Source: Harmonia axyridis (Eukaryota > Arthropoda > Insecta > Coleoptera > Coccinellidae). Taken from it: a stretch of 64,000 bases of DNA. The number at the start of each line of letters is the position of its first letter. Within the stretch, counting starts at the first letter, position 1. The notes beneath the pieces were generated by a model, which was given only the letters and a program-made list of their open reading frames with translations, was not told the DNA's origin and searched no databases. The translations under genes and the position numbers were made by a program. Location: assembly GCF_914767665.1 (NCBI RefSeq), contig NC_059503.1, positions 34,038,001-34,102,000 on the forward strand. The letters run 5' to 3'. This document shows positions 1 through 11,215 of the stretch, piece by piece.

Positions 1-860
1 ATCACTAGCATTGCGGTGCATAATTCGTCGATAAAATAGACAAATCAACCTGTACAAGAGGCATATTGGCATCCCGACCTCAGCAACTGACCCTCCTCAA
101 ATTTATCGACACCCTTCCCAGTCCGTTATAAGAGGGCCCCGTGAGACCATAACTCAAGCGACGTTAGTTCGGAATAACCGCCGAAAATTTCCCGTCCAAC
201 TTTTTCCGATAAGATTTTTCCGTCGGATGCGGCATAAATCCGGCATACGGGCAGGCCGGCAGTAAATCAATTTAAATAATAATGCAGGATGTTTATGGCC
301 ACAGTATGGCCTGCTAACAAATTCATTTATGGATAAGAGGAATTTTATTACATCCTCCGGTCCAGACCACCGCCAGGGTTCCGCTTTTATGATAATTGGT
401 CCTTGATATCTGAGCCGGAAACTGAAGGGAGCAGATCTGTGGGGCAAAAACAGGAAGTGGTTGAAGTACGGCCTCCGGTCAGCATTGCTGAAATCCGGCA
501 TATTTTGTGAATTTGGTAGTGACGAGTAGCAGAAAAAACACGTTGGATTTGAGAATTCAGGCGTAGCGCTTAACTCGATTTAGATTACGAGAATTTAATA
601 TTTTTCCATCTGAAGATTGAACTACGTTCATCAACTACACAACGTAGATCGTGGAATATTTTGTATTGCCTAAGAACATTTCAGCATTGAGGCAGAAACA
701 TATTTAGTCGACGCAAAGCAGACTGAAGTTACGCGTGAAAATCTGGAGCACCCTATATGAGAAATACTAGCAAAACTTGACTCAAGCCTTGGAAGTAAAT
801 AAATAAAATTCAAGCCACTATTCATATTATATGGCTTGATTCATTGGGAAAAAAAGTGAA
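1..860. other. Unassigned sequence, GC-richer first 530 bases
   Basis: No family could be recognised in this stretch. The first roughly 530 bases are visibly richer in G and C than the window average and contain no transposon ends. An open frame of 115 codons on the minus strand (154-501) has no recognisable domain, no clear start context and a composition that does not look like a folded protein. The segment could be conserved non-coding or untranslated host DNA. Nothing seen decides this. Confidence 0.3.
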
Positions 861-966
861 AAAATGAATTAATCTAATGGACTTTGTAACTCGCAGCCGC
901 GGCGGACATATGCAGGAAATCATATAAAGAATAAATTCCATGAGATTCTACCTGGACTATTCTGCT

Positions 967-2160
967 TCCGCCGTTTTGCAATAGATGGCTGTAGCGGTAA
1001 GTGGTAGTCGAAATAAATAGATCGTAGATGTCATATAATAAGCTTAGGTATTTATCAACATAACGCCATCGGAATGTAATTTGAATTTGTGTCTGCATCA
1101 TAAAGTTAATCTCGATTAAACATGTCAGTTTACAAGCCAAATTCTCGTCATTTGCGGGACATTTTAATTTTCTGCTTTCCAAAAGAGAAATCTGAGGATG
1201 CATCTCATCGAATGCTCTCTAATATCTATGGCAAGGCCGCTATTAGCCAAATAACTTGTCGAGAGTGGTTTCAACGCTTTATGAACGGTGATTTTAACGT
1301 CAAAGATCAGCATGTCGGTTGAAGAGAGGAGGTTTTCGAAGATGCAGAATTGGAGGTATTACTTGATCAAGACTTGTGTCAAACGCAATAAGAATTGGCA
1401 GGATCATTTCAAAACGCCTGAAAGTCATTGAAATGATTCTGGAACCAGGAAATTGGGTGCCGTACGAATTGAAGCCGAGAGATGTTGAACGGCGTTTGTT
1501 TGCTTGCGAAGAGCTGCTTGATAGAAGGGATTTCTGCATAGTATTGTGACTGAAGACGAAAAATGGGTTCATTCCGATAATCCCAAGCGCCGAAAAGCAT
1601 TATTACGGTCATGCTTCCACGTCGATGGCCAAATCGAATATTCACGGTCCCAGGTCATGCTCAGTATTTGATGGGACCAGCTCGGCGTATTGTATTATGA
1701 AATGTTAAAACCTACTGAAACAATCACAGGCAATCGTTATTTAACGCAATTAATGCGTTTGATCTAGCATTTAAAGACAAACGGCCGCAATACAACGAGA
1801 GAGATGATAAAGTGATTCAACAGCATGGCAATGCTCGACCCCATGTTGCGAAAGTGCTCAAGACATACTTGGAAATGTTGAATAGGGAAGTCCTACTGCA
1901 CACGCCTATTCTCTAGACAATGCTCCCTCGGACTATAACTTGTTTCGATCCATGGCACACAGCCTGGCTGATTAGCACTTCCGAAGAAGTGAAAATTGGA
2001 TCGATTCGTGGATGGTTTCGAAAGATCGCCAGTTTTTTCAACGCGAAATTCGAACGCTGCCCGAAAGATGAGAAAAAGTAGTGGCCAGCGATGGATCACA
2101 CTTTGAATCATAGATGTATAACCAGTTTTTCACAATAAAGCCTCGAATTTCGGAGAAAAA
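967..2160 (+). pseudogene. Degenerate mariner (DD34D, cecropia/mauritiana-like) transposase relic
   Basis: This is a decayed mariner transposon that once encoded a cut-and-paste transposase acting in the nucleus at TA sites. The reading starts at an ATG at 1122. The helix-turn-helix half is readable (SHRMLSNIYGKAA, TCREWFQRFMNGDF), then the frame breaks at about 1321. Further family motifs appear in shifted frames: EDAELE (about 1338), NWVPYELKPRD (from 1451), TEDEKWVH (first catalytic Asp, about 1555), the second catalytic block near 1815, and APSDYNLFRSMAH (third Asp, about 1930). In the second block the aspartate is replaced by glycine (QQHGNARPH). Several stops and frameshifts make it inactive. 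The same 5' untranslated sequence occurs at 35072. I see no convincing terminal inverted repeats, so the outer limits are approximate. Confidence 0.85.
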
Positions 2161-2920
2161 AGGTGAAGCAAAATTCTATGTAATAATAAAAAATTAATGC
2201 CAAGAAGATTTTTGTTAGTATTATCATTCGAAGTCCTCAAGTACCCATTATACATATATAGTTCTCTGATCTTTTAGAGTGAAATGGACGCACGAATCAA
2301 CGAGCACCGGCAGAAAGTTTATGTAGCCGAGTCGATGCTTTTTCCTTATTTTTCTATTAAGAATATTGATGTGCGAAATTTCCTTAAGAATTCCCAATCC
2401 TCCAACACCTGTCGGATACGGAGCCGCGAGTTCGTTGGAAGCATTTCGTCGACGGAGCTCTAATTTGAATAACACAATTATCATAATGGGCCTCCGATGA
2501 GGACTCGCATCCGGAATCAAAGCGCGTTCCCGTTTTATTCGAGTCTTTTGTCTCTCCTTTGACTGGATTTGCGTCTTCGGATTCTTCGGAACCGGATGTT
2601 TTTCTGACGACACGATATTGAATGCGAGGCTCCATTTTTCAGAGACCTTTCGGCATCTGTCTTCCAGGGGACTGAGGCTCATTTGTTTGCCCTCGTTTTT
2701 TCATCAGATACGAACCGGCACGAGTCCTTTGATATTTTGAATTCCGGGTTATTAACGTCTCAGATTTTTTCTATCACTGTTTGAGTGCTGTAAAATTAGA
2801 TTATCGTTCGCTGGATGATTTTTAGGACAATGAGCAAGATAGCAAGATGAGGAATTGGGGATATTCGAATCAAACCTGATTTTTTGTATTTTCTTTTATT
2901 TTACCTCCCTAATGAGTATA
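2161..2920. other. Unassigned island with elevated GC
   Basis: No transposon family was recognised here. Between about 2240 and 2700 the GC content rises clearly. Two overlapping minus-strand open frames occur: 2248-2682 (144 codons, the longest in the window) and 2384-2635 (83 codons, Ser/Glu/Asp-rich). They overlap in different frames, so at most one can be real. Neither shows a recognisable domain, a signal peptide or convincing splice sites. A host exon or a conserved non-coding element is possible; chance open frames in GC-richer DNA are equally possible. Confidence 0.25.
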
Positions 2921-2924
2921 TATA

Positions 2925-3732
2925 GGGGAGGGTTGATACAAGGAGAGGTTTGATACACGTTCAATTTCGTAAAAGAGGCGTAATCGCGTGCAGTGCTTCT
3001 TCAAGTGAGGAAATGGTGTCAGCGGAAATCTATAGCAACAATCGCGTTATGAAAAAGAGTTTTTAAACGTAATCTGTGTTTTCTACATATTCGATGTGAA
3101 AATTTGCATAATAAACGTAAGGCTTCATCTCTTTATCAACAAAAACTAACGAAATTCATTACTTTATTCTTGATGCCCATTTCATTTGGAACACGGACGC
3201 CAGTAGTATAGATCTTCAATCGAATGTCATAATATATTCACGCCCTATATTTTCTGAATTTGTCTTCTAGGGAGGTTTGATACAGTAAACTCACCTCAAA
3301 AGAAAATTTTCAAACAGAAATGCAAAAACGATAGAAAAGTGTGTTGGATTACTTAGATCCTGAGGACGAAAATGAAAAGGGTCCATTTTCTGTTGAACAC
3401 CGAAAATAATGGACTGTGGTAGATGCAAGCTGGATAGTCATCTTCATCAGAAAATGGAGTGCCATTCAGACTGCGCAAGTGTCAGTAGTAATATTAAAAT
3501 GTTTTCTTGCGAATTATGTAGGAATTAGGTAGTGTTATGATAATAAAAGATTTATTTCTTATTATTGCTTGTACCTTATTTCTTATTGTATCAAACCTTC
3601 CTTTTAGTGAATCAAGCCTTCCATATATAATTGCACCGACAATTTTAAGACCTCATAATCAAGATTGAAATTTCCATTTTCAGTTATTAAATATTGTCAA
3701 ACGTCAAAGCGAAGTCCCTCCCCAGTCTCCCC
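2925..3732. mobile_element. Candidate non-autonomous element bounded by GGGGAG...CTCCCC in TATA
   Basis: The left edge reads TATA then GGGGAGGGTTGATACA (2921-2940). The right edge reads ..CTCCCC then TATA (ends 3732, flank 3733-3736), so the 6-bp tips are inverted and flanked by the same TATA. Just inside each end lies the motif GGTTTGATACA or its complement (2948 and 3273 forward, 3590 and 3610 reversed). No coding capacity is visible. The terminal match is short, so this is a proposal, not a certainty. Confidence 0.45.
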
Positions 3733-3784
3733 TATATTTATTATTTTGAGATAAAGCAGAACGTTATCAACTTCAAACAAGAAA

Positions 3785-3915
3785 ACATGTGTAGGTGTGA
3801 TCTCAGTATTAGCAGAGGAAATGTAAACGGCAGATATCCCGTTTACATGCATTGAAATGTTTGATGATACATTTCAACGTATGATACAAGAGCACAGATG
3901 AAAACCTCAGCAAAA
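3785..3915 (-). repeat. Interspersed repeat copy, relative of 31005-31090
   Basis: Read on the minus strand, this segment matches 31005-31090: TCATACGTTGAAATGTAT and ACATTTCCTCTGCTAATACT occur in both in the same order. The present copy has extra bases between the two blocks that contain a palindrome (GTAAACGG...CCGTTTAC, about 3826-3848). An open frame of 73 codons on the minus strand crosses it but resembles nothing known. The family is unassigned. Confidence 0.5.
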
Positions 3916-4174
3916 ACTTTGCCTCTCCGTTATATAATTGCAGTGACTGGTTTGTGTATTTGTTCACAGAATAAGCTGACATATTTATATTGAAGGGCTT
4001 CCTCTCAATCCAAAGCAAAATCTTCTCCATCCTTCCTCTACAGCAACGGTTGATGACTTTATAATTAAATCTTAAAAAAATAAAATAAAAAATACAGAAA
4101 GGAGTACTAAATGTTAGTATCCATTATATTGATTTGGAGTTAGAGATCGATAAAAATAATTCAATTGGATAGCT

Positions 4175-4372
4175 TGGAAACCACCATGAAATTTATAAAT
4201 TGGACAAATATTCTCCAAGTGGTCAATGGTTTCTTCTACGTCACACTCACATGGTGGGATATCAATATAATGCTATTTGAAGAGCATACTATTACAACGA
4301 CCATGACCAGTCCTAACTCGATTCCAAATACACCAAATTTTCCTAGGATGATTGAAATCTAGAAGTTTCTCT
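4175..4372 (-). pseudogene. LINE ORF2 C-terminal zinc-knuckle domain fragment
   Basis: Read on the minus strand, this fragment encodes the C-terminal tail of a non-LTR retrotransposon polyprotein. It contains IWNRVRTGHGRCN, an in-frame stop, then PPCECDVEETIDHLENICPIY. The Cys-x-Cys-x8-His-x4-Cys pattern (C-E-C, H, C) and the preceding R-x-RTGHG are typical of the domain that follows the reverse transcriptase in Jockey/I/R1-type LINEs. The rest of the element is missing on both sides, so this is a truncated relic. Confidence 0.7.
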
Positions 4373-5159
4373 GAATAAAAGTGCTCAACTGAATTCTAAT
4401 GAATAAATGATAAAATATATGAATTGAGTTCCGGTTTTAGATCGTTGATCCTTTTTTTTCTTTGATATGATGAATATGTATTCACGATGCTAAGATGTTG
4501 AAGATTAGTAAATTTGATAAAAGAAAATCATCAGTGAAATTCGTTTGAATAAAAAAAAATTCCCATTATTTGCCGCCCCTCTAGAGTGGGCCCTGCAGAC
4601 TCAGGTTCAGTTTCGATTTTAGAAAAAGCTTGAAAATTTGTTTTTTTTTTTTGTTTAAGATTTTCGAGTAAAACTATCGGATGATGCTGATGAACAATTA
4701 TCTAATTCGAATACGCCCACGCCCAACACTAGATAATTTCATATAAAAATGAAGAATATTATAAAATAATGGAATGTCGTATGAAATAATAGATCTTCTT
4801 ATATTTCTTAAGAAGTATCAGTTGGAAGTAATGAAATGGAATCGTTTTCTTATATTTTGCATTGCATTCTGAGAGATCAACATTGTGATTAGGGGATTGA
4901 AAAGAAAATAATCCAGAACCCCAAGTGGCCATAAAATTCGGCAACACCGACAAGCCTGATGAGTGCATGTGTTTTTTTAGCGTCAATAACTCGTAAACAG
5001 GATGACGCTACATCTGAATATTTATGAGTTTAATGTAGAATGGGGACTTTTTATGGTTTTTGATGTTATTTAAATTTGTCGGTATTCCTTCCTGTTGTTG
5101 CTGACTGAATTAAATCTCATTTGGTACTTTGAATTTCTACATATGTGATTTTTGTTGAT
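4373..5159. other. AT-rich sequence without recognised content
   Basis: Homopolymer tracts (for example 4550-4560 and 4641-4652) and AT-rich unique sequence. A TTTGCCGCCC string near 4568-4579 resembles the hAT-like end at 5160-5236 but is too short to call. No gene was recognised; the 75-codon frame at 4759-4986 (minus) resembles nothing known. Confidence 0.3.
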
Positions 5160-5236
5160 CAAGCTTGAAATGCCGCCTTTGAATTTTGCCGCCCTAGGCG
5201 ACCGCCTACCCTGCCTACTCCCTAGCGACGGCCCTG
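5160..5236. mobile_element. Possible hAT-like transposon terminus
   Basis: A GC-rich block in AT-rich DNA ends in ..GCGACGGCCCTG at 5236. Read inward on the minus strand it starts CAGGGCCGTCGCTAGG and continues into GGCGGCAAAATTC. CAGGG starts followed by GGCGGCAAA-type sequence are seen at ends of hAT-related elements in insects, and a similar GGCGGCAAATT string lies by the hAT relic at 63720-63770. The opposite end and an 8-bp duplication were not found, so this is an orphan end at best. Confidence 0.35.
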
Positions 5237-5299
5237 AGTCAATTCCCTGGTAACCAAGTAAAACGATCAACCTATGTATGTAAGTAATATTTAGATCAC

Positions 5300-5420
5300 C
5301 TAGTAATAATAATAATAATAAAATGGTTTATTCTGTAAGCTACAGGGTATAAACATTTAGTCACAGAGGCGTGAGCCTGTACGTGACTTCTAAATAAACA
5401 AAATATAATGCAGTAGCCAG
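5300..5420 (-). repeat. LINE 3' tail ending in a TAA/TTA microsatellite
   Basis: On the minus strand this reads as a retrotransposon 3' end: GC-balanced sequence, an AATAAA-like GAATAAACC, then a (TTA)n run (5302-5320 on the plus strand). Simple triplet tails are typical of several LINE clades. No coding sequence is recognisable upstream (5421 onward), so the copy is strongly 5'-truncated. Confidence 0.5.
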
Positions 5421-7005
5421 TATTCAAATAAATTCTACATATTGTGTAACTTTTTTGCGGCAGTTCAGATTACTGGTATCTCTTACCAATACAGTAGGTT
5501 TGGTTTGCTGGTTCTTTGGATACGTTTAAGTATTCTTTCTACAAGTGTGCGCTTTCAATTCTTTCATCTCACACATTACAAATCAATTTCCTGAGTTTCC
5601 CAATATTCGTTTTTTTTCACGTAAATATTAGAGTAAATTCAACTATTTAATGTTCCTATCCACCGAACGCCATTGATGGGATAACTATGGTAACTTCCTA
5701 AATATTTCGCCTGTTATTCATTTGTATATAAATAATAATCGAATCAAATTTGTATTAAAATGGATACAAATGATGATATCCTACTCCAGAAATATTAGTA
5801 GCAGCTAATGAAACAAGTTGCAATTAACTGTAGAATTGACTACCATCAAAGTCTAAACAAAAAACAAGCATATAATAAACATGAGATCATAGTCTATATC
5901 AAAGACACCAAAATTCATTGATCCAGATCTTTCGTTTTTTAACTTGAGACAGAAAGAGATATTTTGGAATATACAAAATATACGAACTTACGACCAGAAG
6001 AAACACCCCATCGTAGGTTATTCATAAAGTACAATAATGAAAAATTTACAATTCAACCAGTAGGAATCTATTCAATCGGAAAAAACTGTCCGAAGTTGCA
6101 GCTCATTTACTCATACAAAATCGAGAACTATGACAGGTTATCGTTTTGAGCGCTTCTCGGAAACTATCCTTGCCAGTTGTCACGAAAATCAAATGTATTG
6201 TATATCAACAATGAAATGTCCACCAAAATTCTTATTTTGAATGACAGAAATGGCAGAGAAAATAGAGCTGCTTGGTTATTGAATATAAAAACATTATATT
6301 GCTAGCAAGACAGGTACCTATATGGAATGTCAAATTGATGTATTGCAAAGAAAAGCTTAGATAATGCTCGTTGAACACAAAACAAGTTTTGCCCTCTCCC
6401 CTTCCACAAACACCGAAAATTCAATTCAAGAAAAGAGGAGAGTAAATCTCTATCTCTGCAAAAATGTTGTCTCTAGTGTCAGTTTTTTGATTGGTAGAAT
6501 ATTTGCTTTTCGATGCAGTGAGAATCAGATGTAAGCAAAGTACTTATTTACGGAGAAAAACGTCTGACATATGTTCTACCAAGGGAATTCCTCACAACCA
6601 AACAACGTAAACAGTCTCGTTCGACTGAAGCTCACTTGCAAAACAAGATGTAGGGCTAAATAATCAGTTCTCCAGCTGAATACCTGAATATCCAACCCGC
6701 ATAATGTGTTGTTATATTCTATATTAGGCGACTGGTATACCCGTGTATTCCACAAACGCGGTGTAAATATTATGTTCAGTGAAAGTTTTTTCAAACTGTA
6801 TAGTTGATGTTTTTCACAATTGTTCCAGCTCATTGTCACGTGTGAGTTGTCATTCTGCTAATTGTCCATGCGTTGTCCTTGATCCATTTTAGTTTTTTAA
6901 TTTCTGTGAACATATATAGAATAAAAAGCAATCTGGAGTTCTTTTATGAATTTTTGTTTTTTCCAAAATTTACTTCAGAAGTACCTAGTTGTATGAATCA
7001 ATAGT
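5421..7005. other. No recognised gene or element
   Basis: AT-rich sequence. Short frames at 5964-6149 (plus) and 6576-6839 (minus, 87 codons) carry no motif I recognise and lie in ordinary AT-rich composition. Nothing is supported here. Confidence 0.3.
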
Positions 7006-7009
7006 GTTC

Positions 7010-7655
7010 TGACATGTATGGCTTCTCGGGTAGGCTCAAGCCTACCAAAGGATTTTCTAATGAGAGGTTTCACATCTAGATTCGAATTTTGTAGAAATGA
7101 GTGAAAAGCATAGAAGTAATCAGATTGACAGAAGGACACTGCTCTTGTTATAGAAAGCTCAATTTTTTTGTGATCATCAACAGTTGAAACCATAGAAATA
7201 TTGGGATGGTTAGATAAAAAAAGGTTTTTGACCATTTTCTGTTATTTATTTTGATGCAAACCCTACGATATTATATATTTTTGAAATCAGAGAAAATTAA
7301 GCTTTCGAAAAATGGCACAGAAATCTAGTGCTCCCATTTAAAAAAAAATAACTTAATTGAAAACCCTTTTGAAAAGACGAGCACGCCACTGGATTCTTCG
7401 TAAAAAAGTGTCTGTATAATGTTTCGATATCAGAGCCCTATCATCAGTTCAGTATTAGCGGAGATATAAATGTTTTTCGATATCGCCATTTTTCCAATTT
7501 TCGCTCATAACTCGAAAACAAAAGAAGGTGGCCAAAAATGAAAACTACCCTTGTTAGTTTCTCAGAAAAAGAGAACGAGAATGGGGTATCAGATTTTGTC
7601 TATCTCCTCTGGTTTAAAAGTTGTAGTGCTACATTATCGAAATTTGCCCACCCTG
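7010..7655. mobile_element. Solo arm of the CAGGGTGGGC foldback family
   Basis: This single arm matches both arms of the palindromic element at 53052-54602, in the same orientation as its right arm. Shared landmarks include the block around GGACACTG, CGATATCGCCATTTTTCCA and the terminus GCCCACCCTG|TA at 7655. The partner arm is absent, so the element is truncated on the left, near 7005-7075. The 75-codon plus frame and 86-codon minus frame in this region are by-products of the repeat. Confidence 0.8.
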
Positions 7656-8102
7656 TACTCTTGGGAAAATTTGTGCTGCTGTGATTGTCACGAATATCCC
7701 ACTAATTCTTCTATAAAATGGAAGAATAATCAGACAAAAGTTATCCCTGCACACTCATTTTTTCTAGACAAAAATTAATTGTTAATATAATTAAGCCGAC
7801 TTAAGCCGGTCAGATTTTCAAAAAGAATCAACAGTTTTTCCCTCATATGCAGATCAGTAGATTGTCGGAATATCAGTATCACTGGCAACAACTATATGAA
7901 TTTGGTGCAGCACCTTTTGATTTCCGAAAAAAAAATCGAAAATCCAAGAGTGCTGGATTAACTTCACTCACATCCAAAAATGTTGCTACACTCATGTAAA
8001 GGCAGTTAGGTATTCCGTAGAAATTTCCACGAAATATTATTCAAAAAAAGAAAAATGTAAAATTTAACCCAATTTAGGTCTTTTTGAGCGAGAATTATAT
8101 TA

Positions 8103-10425
8103 TAAAGAGTCTTCGAATTATACACATATTTCAACCGAAGACTCCTCACGTCAAAGAAAATACTTTATTTCTTTACCATTTTTTCTGATTCGGCTTGGTT
8201 GAAAAGATAGGGACTGTTGAAATTCCATACAAAAATGTAATTTTCAGTTATATCTTGCAAATGAAATGGAAACCAAGGAATTAATTTTCGGAATATAGTT
8301 TTTTAGTGCTGTCATAAATCTTTTCCTAACATAAATTCCATCAAAGTCCGGTCAAATCCAAAATGCTCGCTATACTAAGCGAGAAAAAAATCGAATCGAA
8401 AAAAATTGTAAACAAAAAAAATGTTTCTTTTGACCTCAGGAATCTTCGGTGGAAATACAGGGTGAGTCTTTGACTTGTACATATATTTTAACCGAAGGTT
8501 CCTGAGGTCAAAAGAAATACTTTTTTCATTTACCATTTTTTCCGATTCGGCCCTGTTAAAAAGATATAGCCATTTTAAATTTTCAAAATGAGCTAATTCA
8601 CCCCTGAAAACCGGAACACTGAAGTTTTCTCAAGCATAAGATATACCTTTTGAATCTTGGAAATAAGCTACTAAATTAGAAAAACCATCATAAACTCACG
8701 TTTAACATTCCATTTGTTGAACAAAGTAGTGTTTATAATGAAATAAATGAGTTATTCCAATTTCGTTGACGCTAAAGATTAAATATTCTTCTCTTGATTT
8801 CTATTTCATTTTCGATAATTATAACGAATTGAGCTCGCTACTACCCATATTAGCTCTGATACTCATATTCATTCATCATATTTCTTTTATATGATATCAT
8901 TGTTTACAAAAAATGCCATTTAACCTTAAAATCTCAAATAAATAATATTCATCTATGAAAGTTCTAACACAGACTATAGTAATCTGTGGTTTTAAGTTTG
9001 AATTTCAAATTACGAGTGATGCCAAATATAAACACAGCAGTTCGGTTCGAATAATCTATGTTCTAACCCTAACCTAAAATTTTCATTTACAGTTTACACT
9101 GTTATTGTTATAAGATATTTGTTATGAAATGAAGCATTTGATTTGTTCTAACTATCTCATAAAAATATTGAAATGCATCAATATTTTTGAAGTCATCAGT
9201 ATGAAAATATGGAAATATGTGAAATATTCTGGCTCTGTAATCAATGGAAAATGTTAGACTCCACTTGTAATCAAATTTTTTCCTAATGTGTACCTACATT
9301 TGAGCCAACTTTACAACTTCATTCATCTTGATTTTGGCATTGAAAATAAATGAGAAGTATTCAATTTAAATATCCACAATAGAATATCCAGTTTCTTTCA
9401 ATTCACCTAATTTGTTTTCACATTAAAACAATTATGGCCCTCTTGGAAGTATGTCAATCATATGCTCTTAGGATGAATTTATGGAATAGCAAAAGAATAA
9501 AAGTATTCAATCTCAATCACATGAAAATTTGTCTACTATGTACCTAGTCCTAGTGGTATGTTTCGATGTGAGTTTGAATGAACCGAAGAAGAATACAGTA
9601 CCTATTGTTCGATAGCAGCAGTCTTTAGTGGGATATTGATTGTTGTCATTATAATGGGACTATTTTGTGAAAACTTTTTTAAACATGGGCTTTATGAATA
9701 ATCTGGACTTTTCGAAAAGAATGTTGATTTTAGTGAAGTATCTTCTTATTATCAGAGCTGTGCCAAAGCTCAGTAATTTTTAATCAAATCGAGGAGTTGA
9801 GGTGAGCTTATTCACTTTTACAACTTCATTTTCAAACTAAGTTGGCTAGTACTTCAATTCTAAAATCTGAGACATGACATCATAGTAAATATTCATTTCT
9901 GTGGTTTTTTTTCCACAACAGAACAGAGTTGCATTCAGCCAAAGTACCCAATTTTTTGAATTTCACAGATAATTTTTTTTTTTAAGATCAAGTTATTCGA
10001 AAACGGCGCTTTGTACGAGAAAACATGAAGAATACTTTTATTTTTCAAATTAGCCAAATATTCTTCAATGAACGTTCAAATTACTCTTAAGAGTTGGTTT
10101 CTTCGAATTTCTGGTATTTTTATGTGATGTAATGTTCATAATAAAGAAACAGAAGAATGTGTATGGAATCTTGTGTTCGGATAAGATGTATCACATCAAA
10201 AAAAAGCTATATTTCAAAAATCATTTCCTTCGATACAACCATTTACGAGATATAGCCGAAAATCACATTTTTTTAACGATTTTCAACAGCCTGTATCTTT
10301 TTAACCGGGCCGAATCGGGAAAAATGGTAAAGGTAAAAAGTGTTTCTTTTGACCTCAGGAATCTTGGGTTGAAATATATATACAAGTCAAAGACTCACCC
10401 TGTATATGTACAAGCAAGACTGTGA
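8103..10425. mobile_element. Older CAGGGTGAGTC-family element, interrupted by a younger copy
   Basis: The left TIR of this degraded copy lies at about 8103-8245 (CAACCGAAG...TCACGTCAAAGAAA...ATTCGGCTTGG). Its right TIR starts at about 8397 (TTCTTTTGACCTCAGG), is split after AAATA at 8457, and resumes at 10403 with TATATGTACAAGC. The sequence between 8458 and 10402 is a second, better preserved copy of the same family. Joining the two flanks restores the order expected of the TIR. No transposase sequence is visible in the short original interior (8246-8396). Confidence 0.7.
8458..10402. mobile_element. Non-autonomous TA-flanked element with about 120-bp TIRs (CAGGGTGAGTC family)
   Basis: Left TIR 8458-8582 starts CAGGGTGAGTCTTTGACTTG. 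Right TIR 10278-10402 is its inverted match, ending ..AAAGACTCACCCTG. Both ends are flanked by TA (8456-8457 and 10403-10404), the duplication expected for Tc1/mariner-type insertion. The interior is about 1.7 kb, AT-rich and without a recognisable transposase; the 97-codon frame at 10132-10425 lies mostly in the right TIR. The TIRs match well with scattered substitutions. Confidence 0.85.
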
Positions 10426-10699
10426 AACCCAAGAAATTTATTACATAGGTGGTGGCCTAGTTATTAATTGAATTTTGTGATTTTCAGTACATGTATAAAA
10501 ATTTATTTGTATTTGAAATACAAAAAACATGTTCTGAGAAATATTTTTATATGTAACAAGAAAAAATCAATGGTGCAGAGTATGAATAACAGGAATAATT
10601 CAGTACAAAAAAAAATAGGAAATAACCCGTGTCTTCTTCCATAACTAATAACATAATTATATATCTAACTTGTTTGATAACCGTTGACGCCTTTCGTAA

Positions 10700-10860
10700 C
10701 CATCCGTTTCGTGGATATTTTCACAACTCTTTCGTTGACACGAGTTGATCTCCACACATAACATTGCTCGATTTTGCTTTACTACCCATTTCAACTAGAA
10801 TGAATCGTTCATTTCGTGAATATTTGCACGACTATTCCGTTGACACGATTCGTTTTCCAA
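10700..10860. repeat. Two-copy degenerate tandem duplication
   Basis: Two blocks about 104 bp apart are similar: 10706-10755 and 10810-10860. Both contain TTTCGTG-ATATTT-CAC and CGTTGACACGA in the same order. They lie just 3' (minus strand) of the transposase relic at 10930-11215 and may belong to the same dead element. Confidence 0.5.
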
Positions 10861-10929
10861 GTATTCTTGAACCACATCTGTGATCCACTAGCCATGTCAA
10901 CCTAGTAGCTTAAATCATATCTTTCACGT

Positions 10930-11215
10930 GGCTCAAAAACATTCTTAAGATGTTAAATCACAAGATCTAGGTGGCCAATTTTGATCATATCTTCGAAAAA
11001 TTATACGGCTAGGAAACTTATCTTACAAAATTGTTATTGTTTCGTTGCTTGTGTGACACGTTGTGCTGGCGTGTTGTTGAAAATAACCGGCATCAACATT
11101 AATATCTTTCAATTCCGGCTAAAAAAGCTCGTCGTTGCAATCCCTTCACCTTCACCGCATGGTTGCATCAGCCTCATTTTAAAATAAATGTCCAAACACA
11201 CCACCGGCCCAAAAA
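10930..11215 (-). pseudogene. DDE_3 (Tc1-mariner, DUF4817-type) transposase relic
   Basis: Read from high to low coordinates on the minus strand, ordered motifs of an insect DDE transposase are visible across stops and shifts. They are AGGVFGHLF (about 11205), PELKDINVD, FQQHASTTCHTSNETI (about 11090), then NWPPRSCDLT (about 10975). The same set occurs in the better preserved element at 48047-48975 (FQQDGATCHTAR, NWPPRSCDLTPLD). Here the second catalytic aspartate reads as histidine (QQHAS) and the third is lost. It is an old inactive copy; its terminal repeats were not found. Confidence 0.7.

Noticed and set aside
154..501. 115-codon minus-strand frame as a gene
   Set aside because: Arg/Pro/Phe-rich translation without recognisable features; more likely a chance frame in a GC-richer segment.
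2248..2682. 144-codon minus-strand open frame as a real gene
   Set aside because: It overlaps another open frame in a different register, shows no known domain, and lies in GC-richer DNA where long open frames arise by chance. Kept only as an unassigned island.
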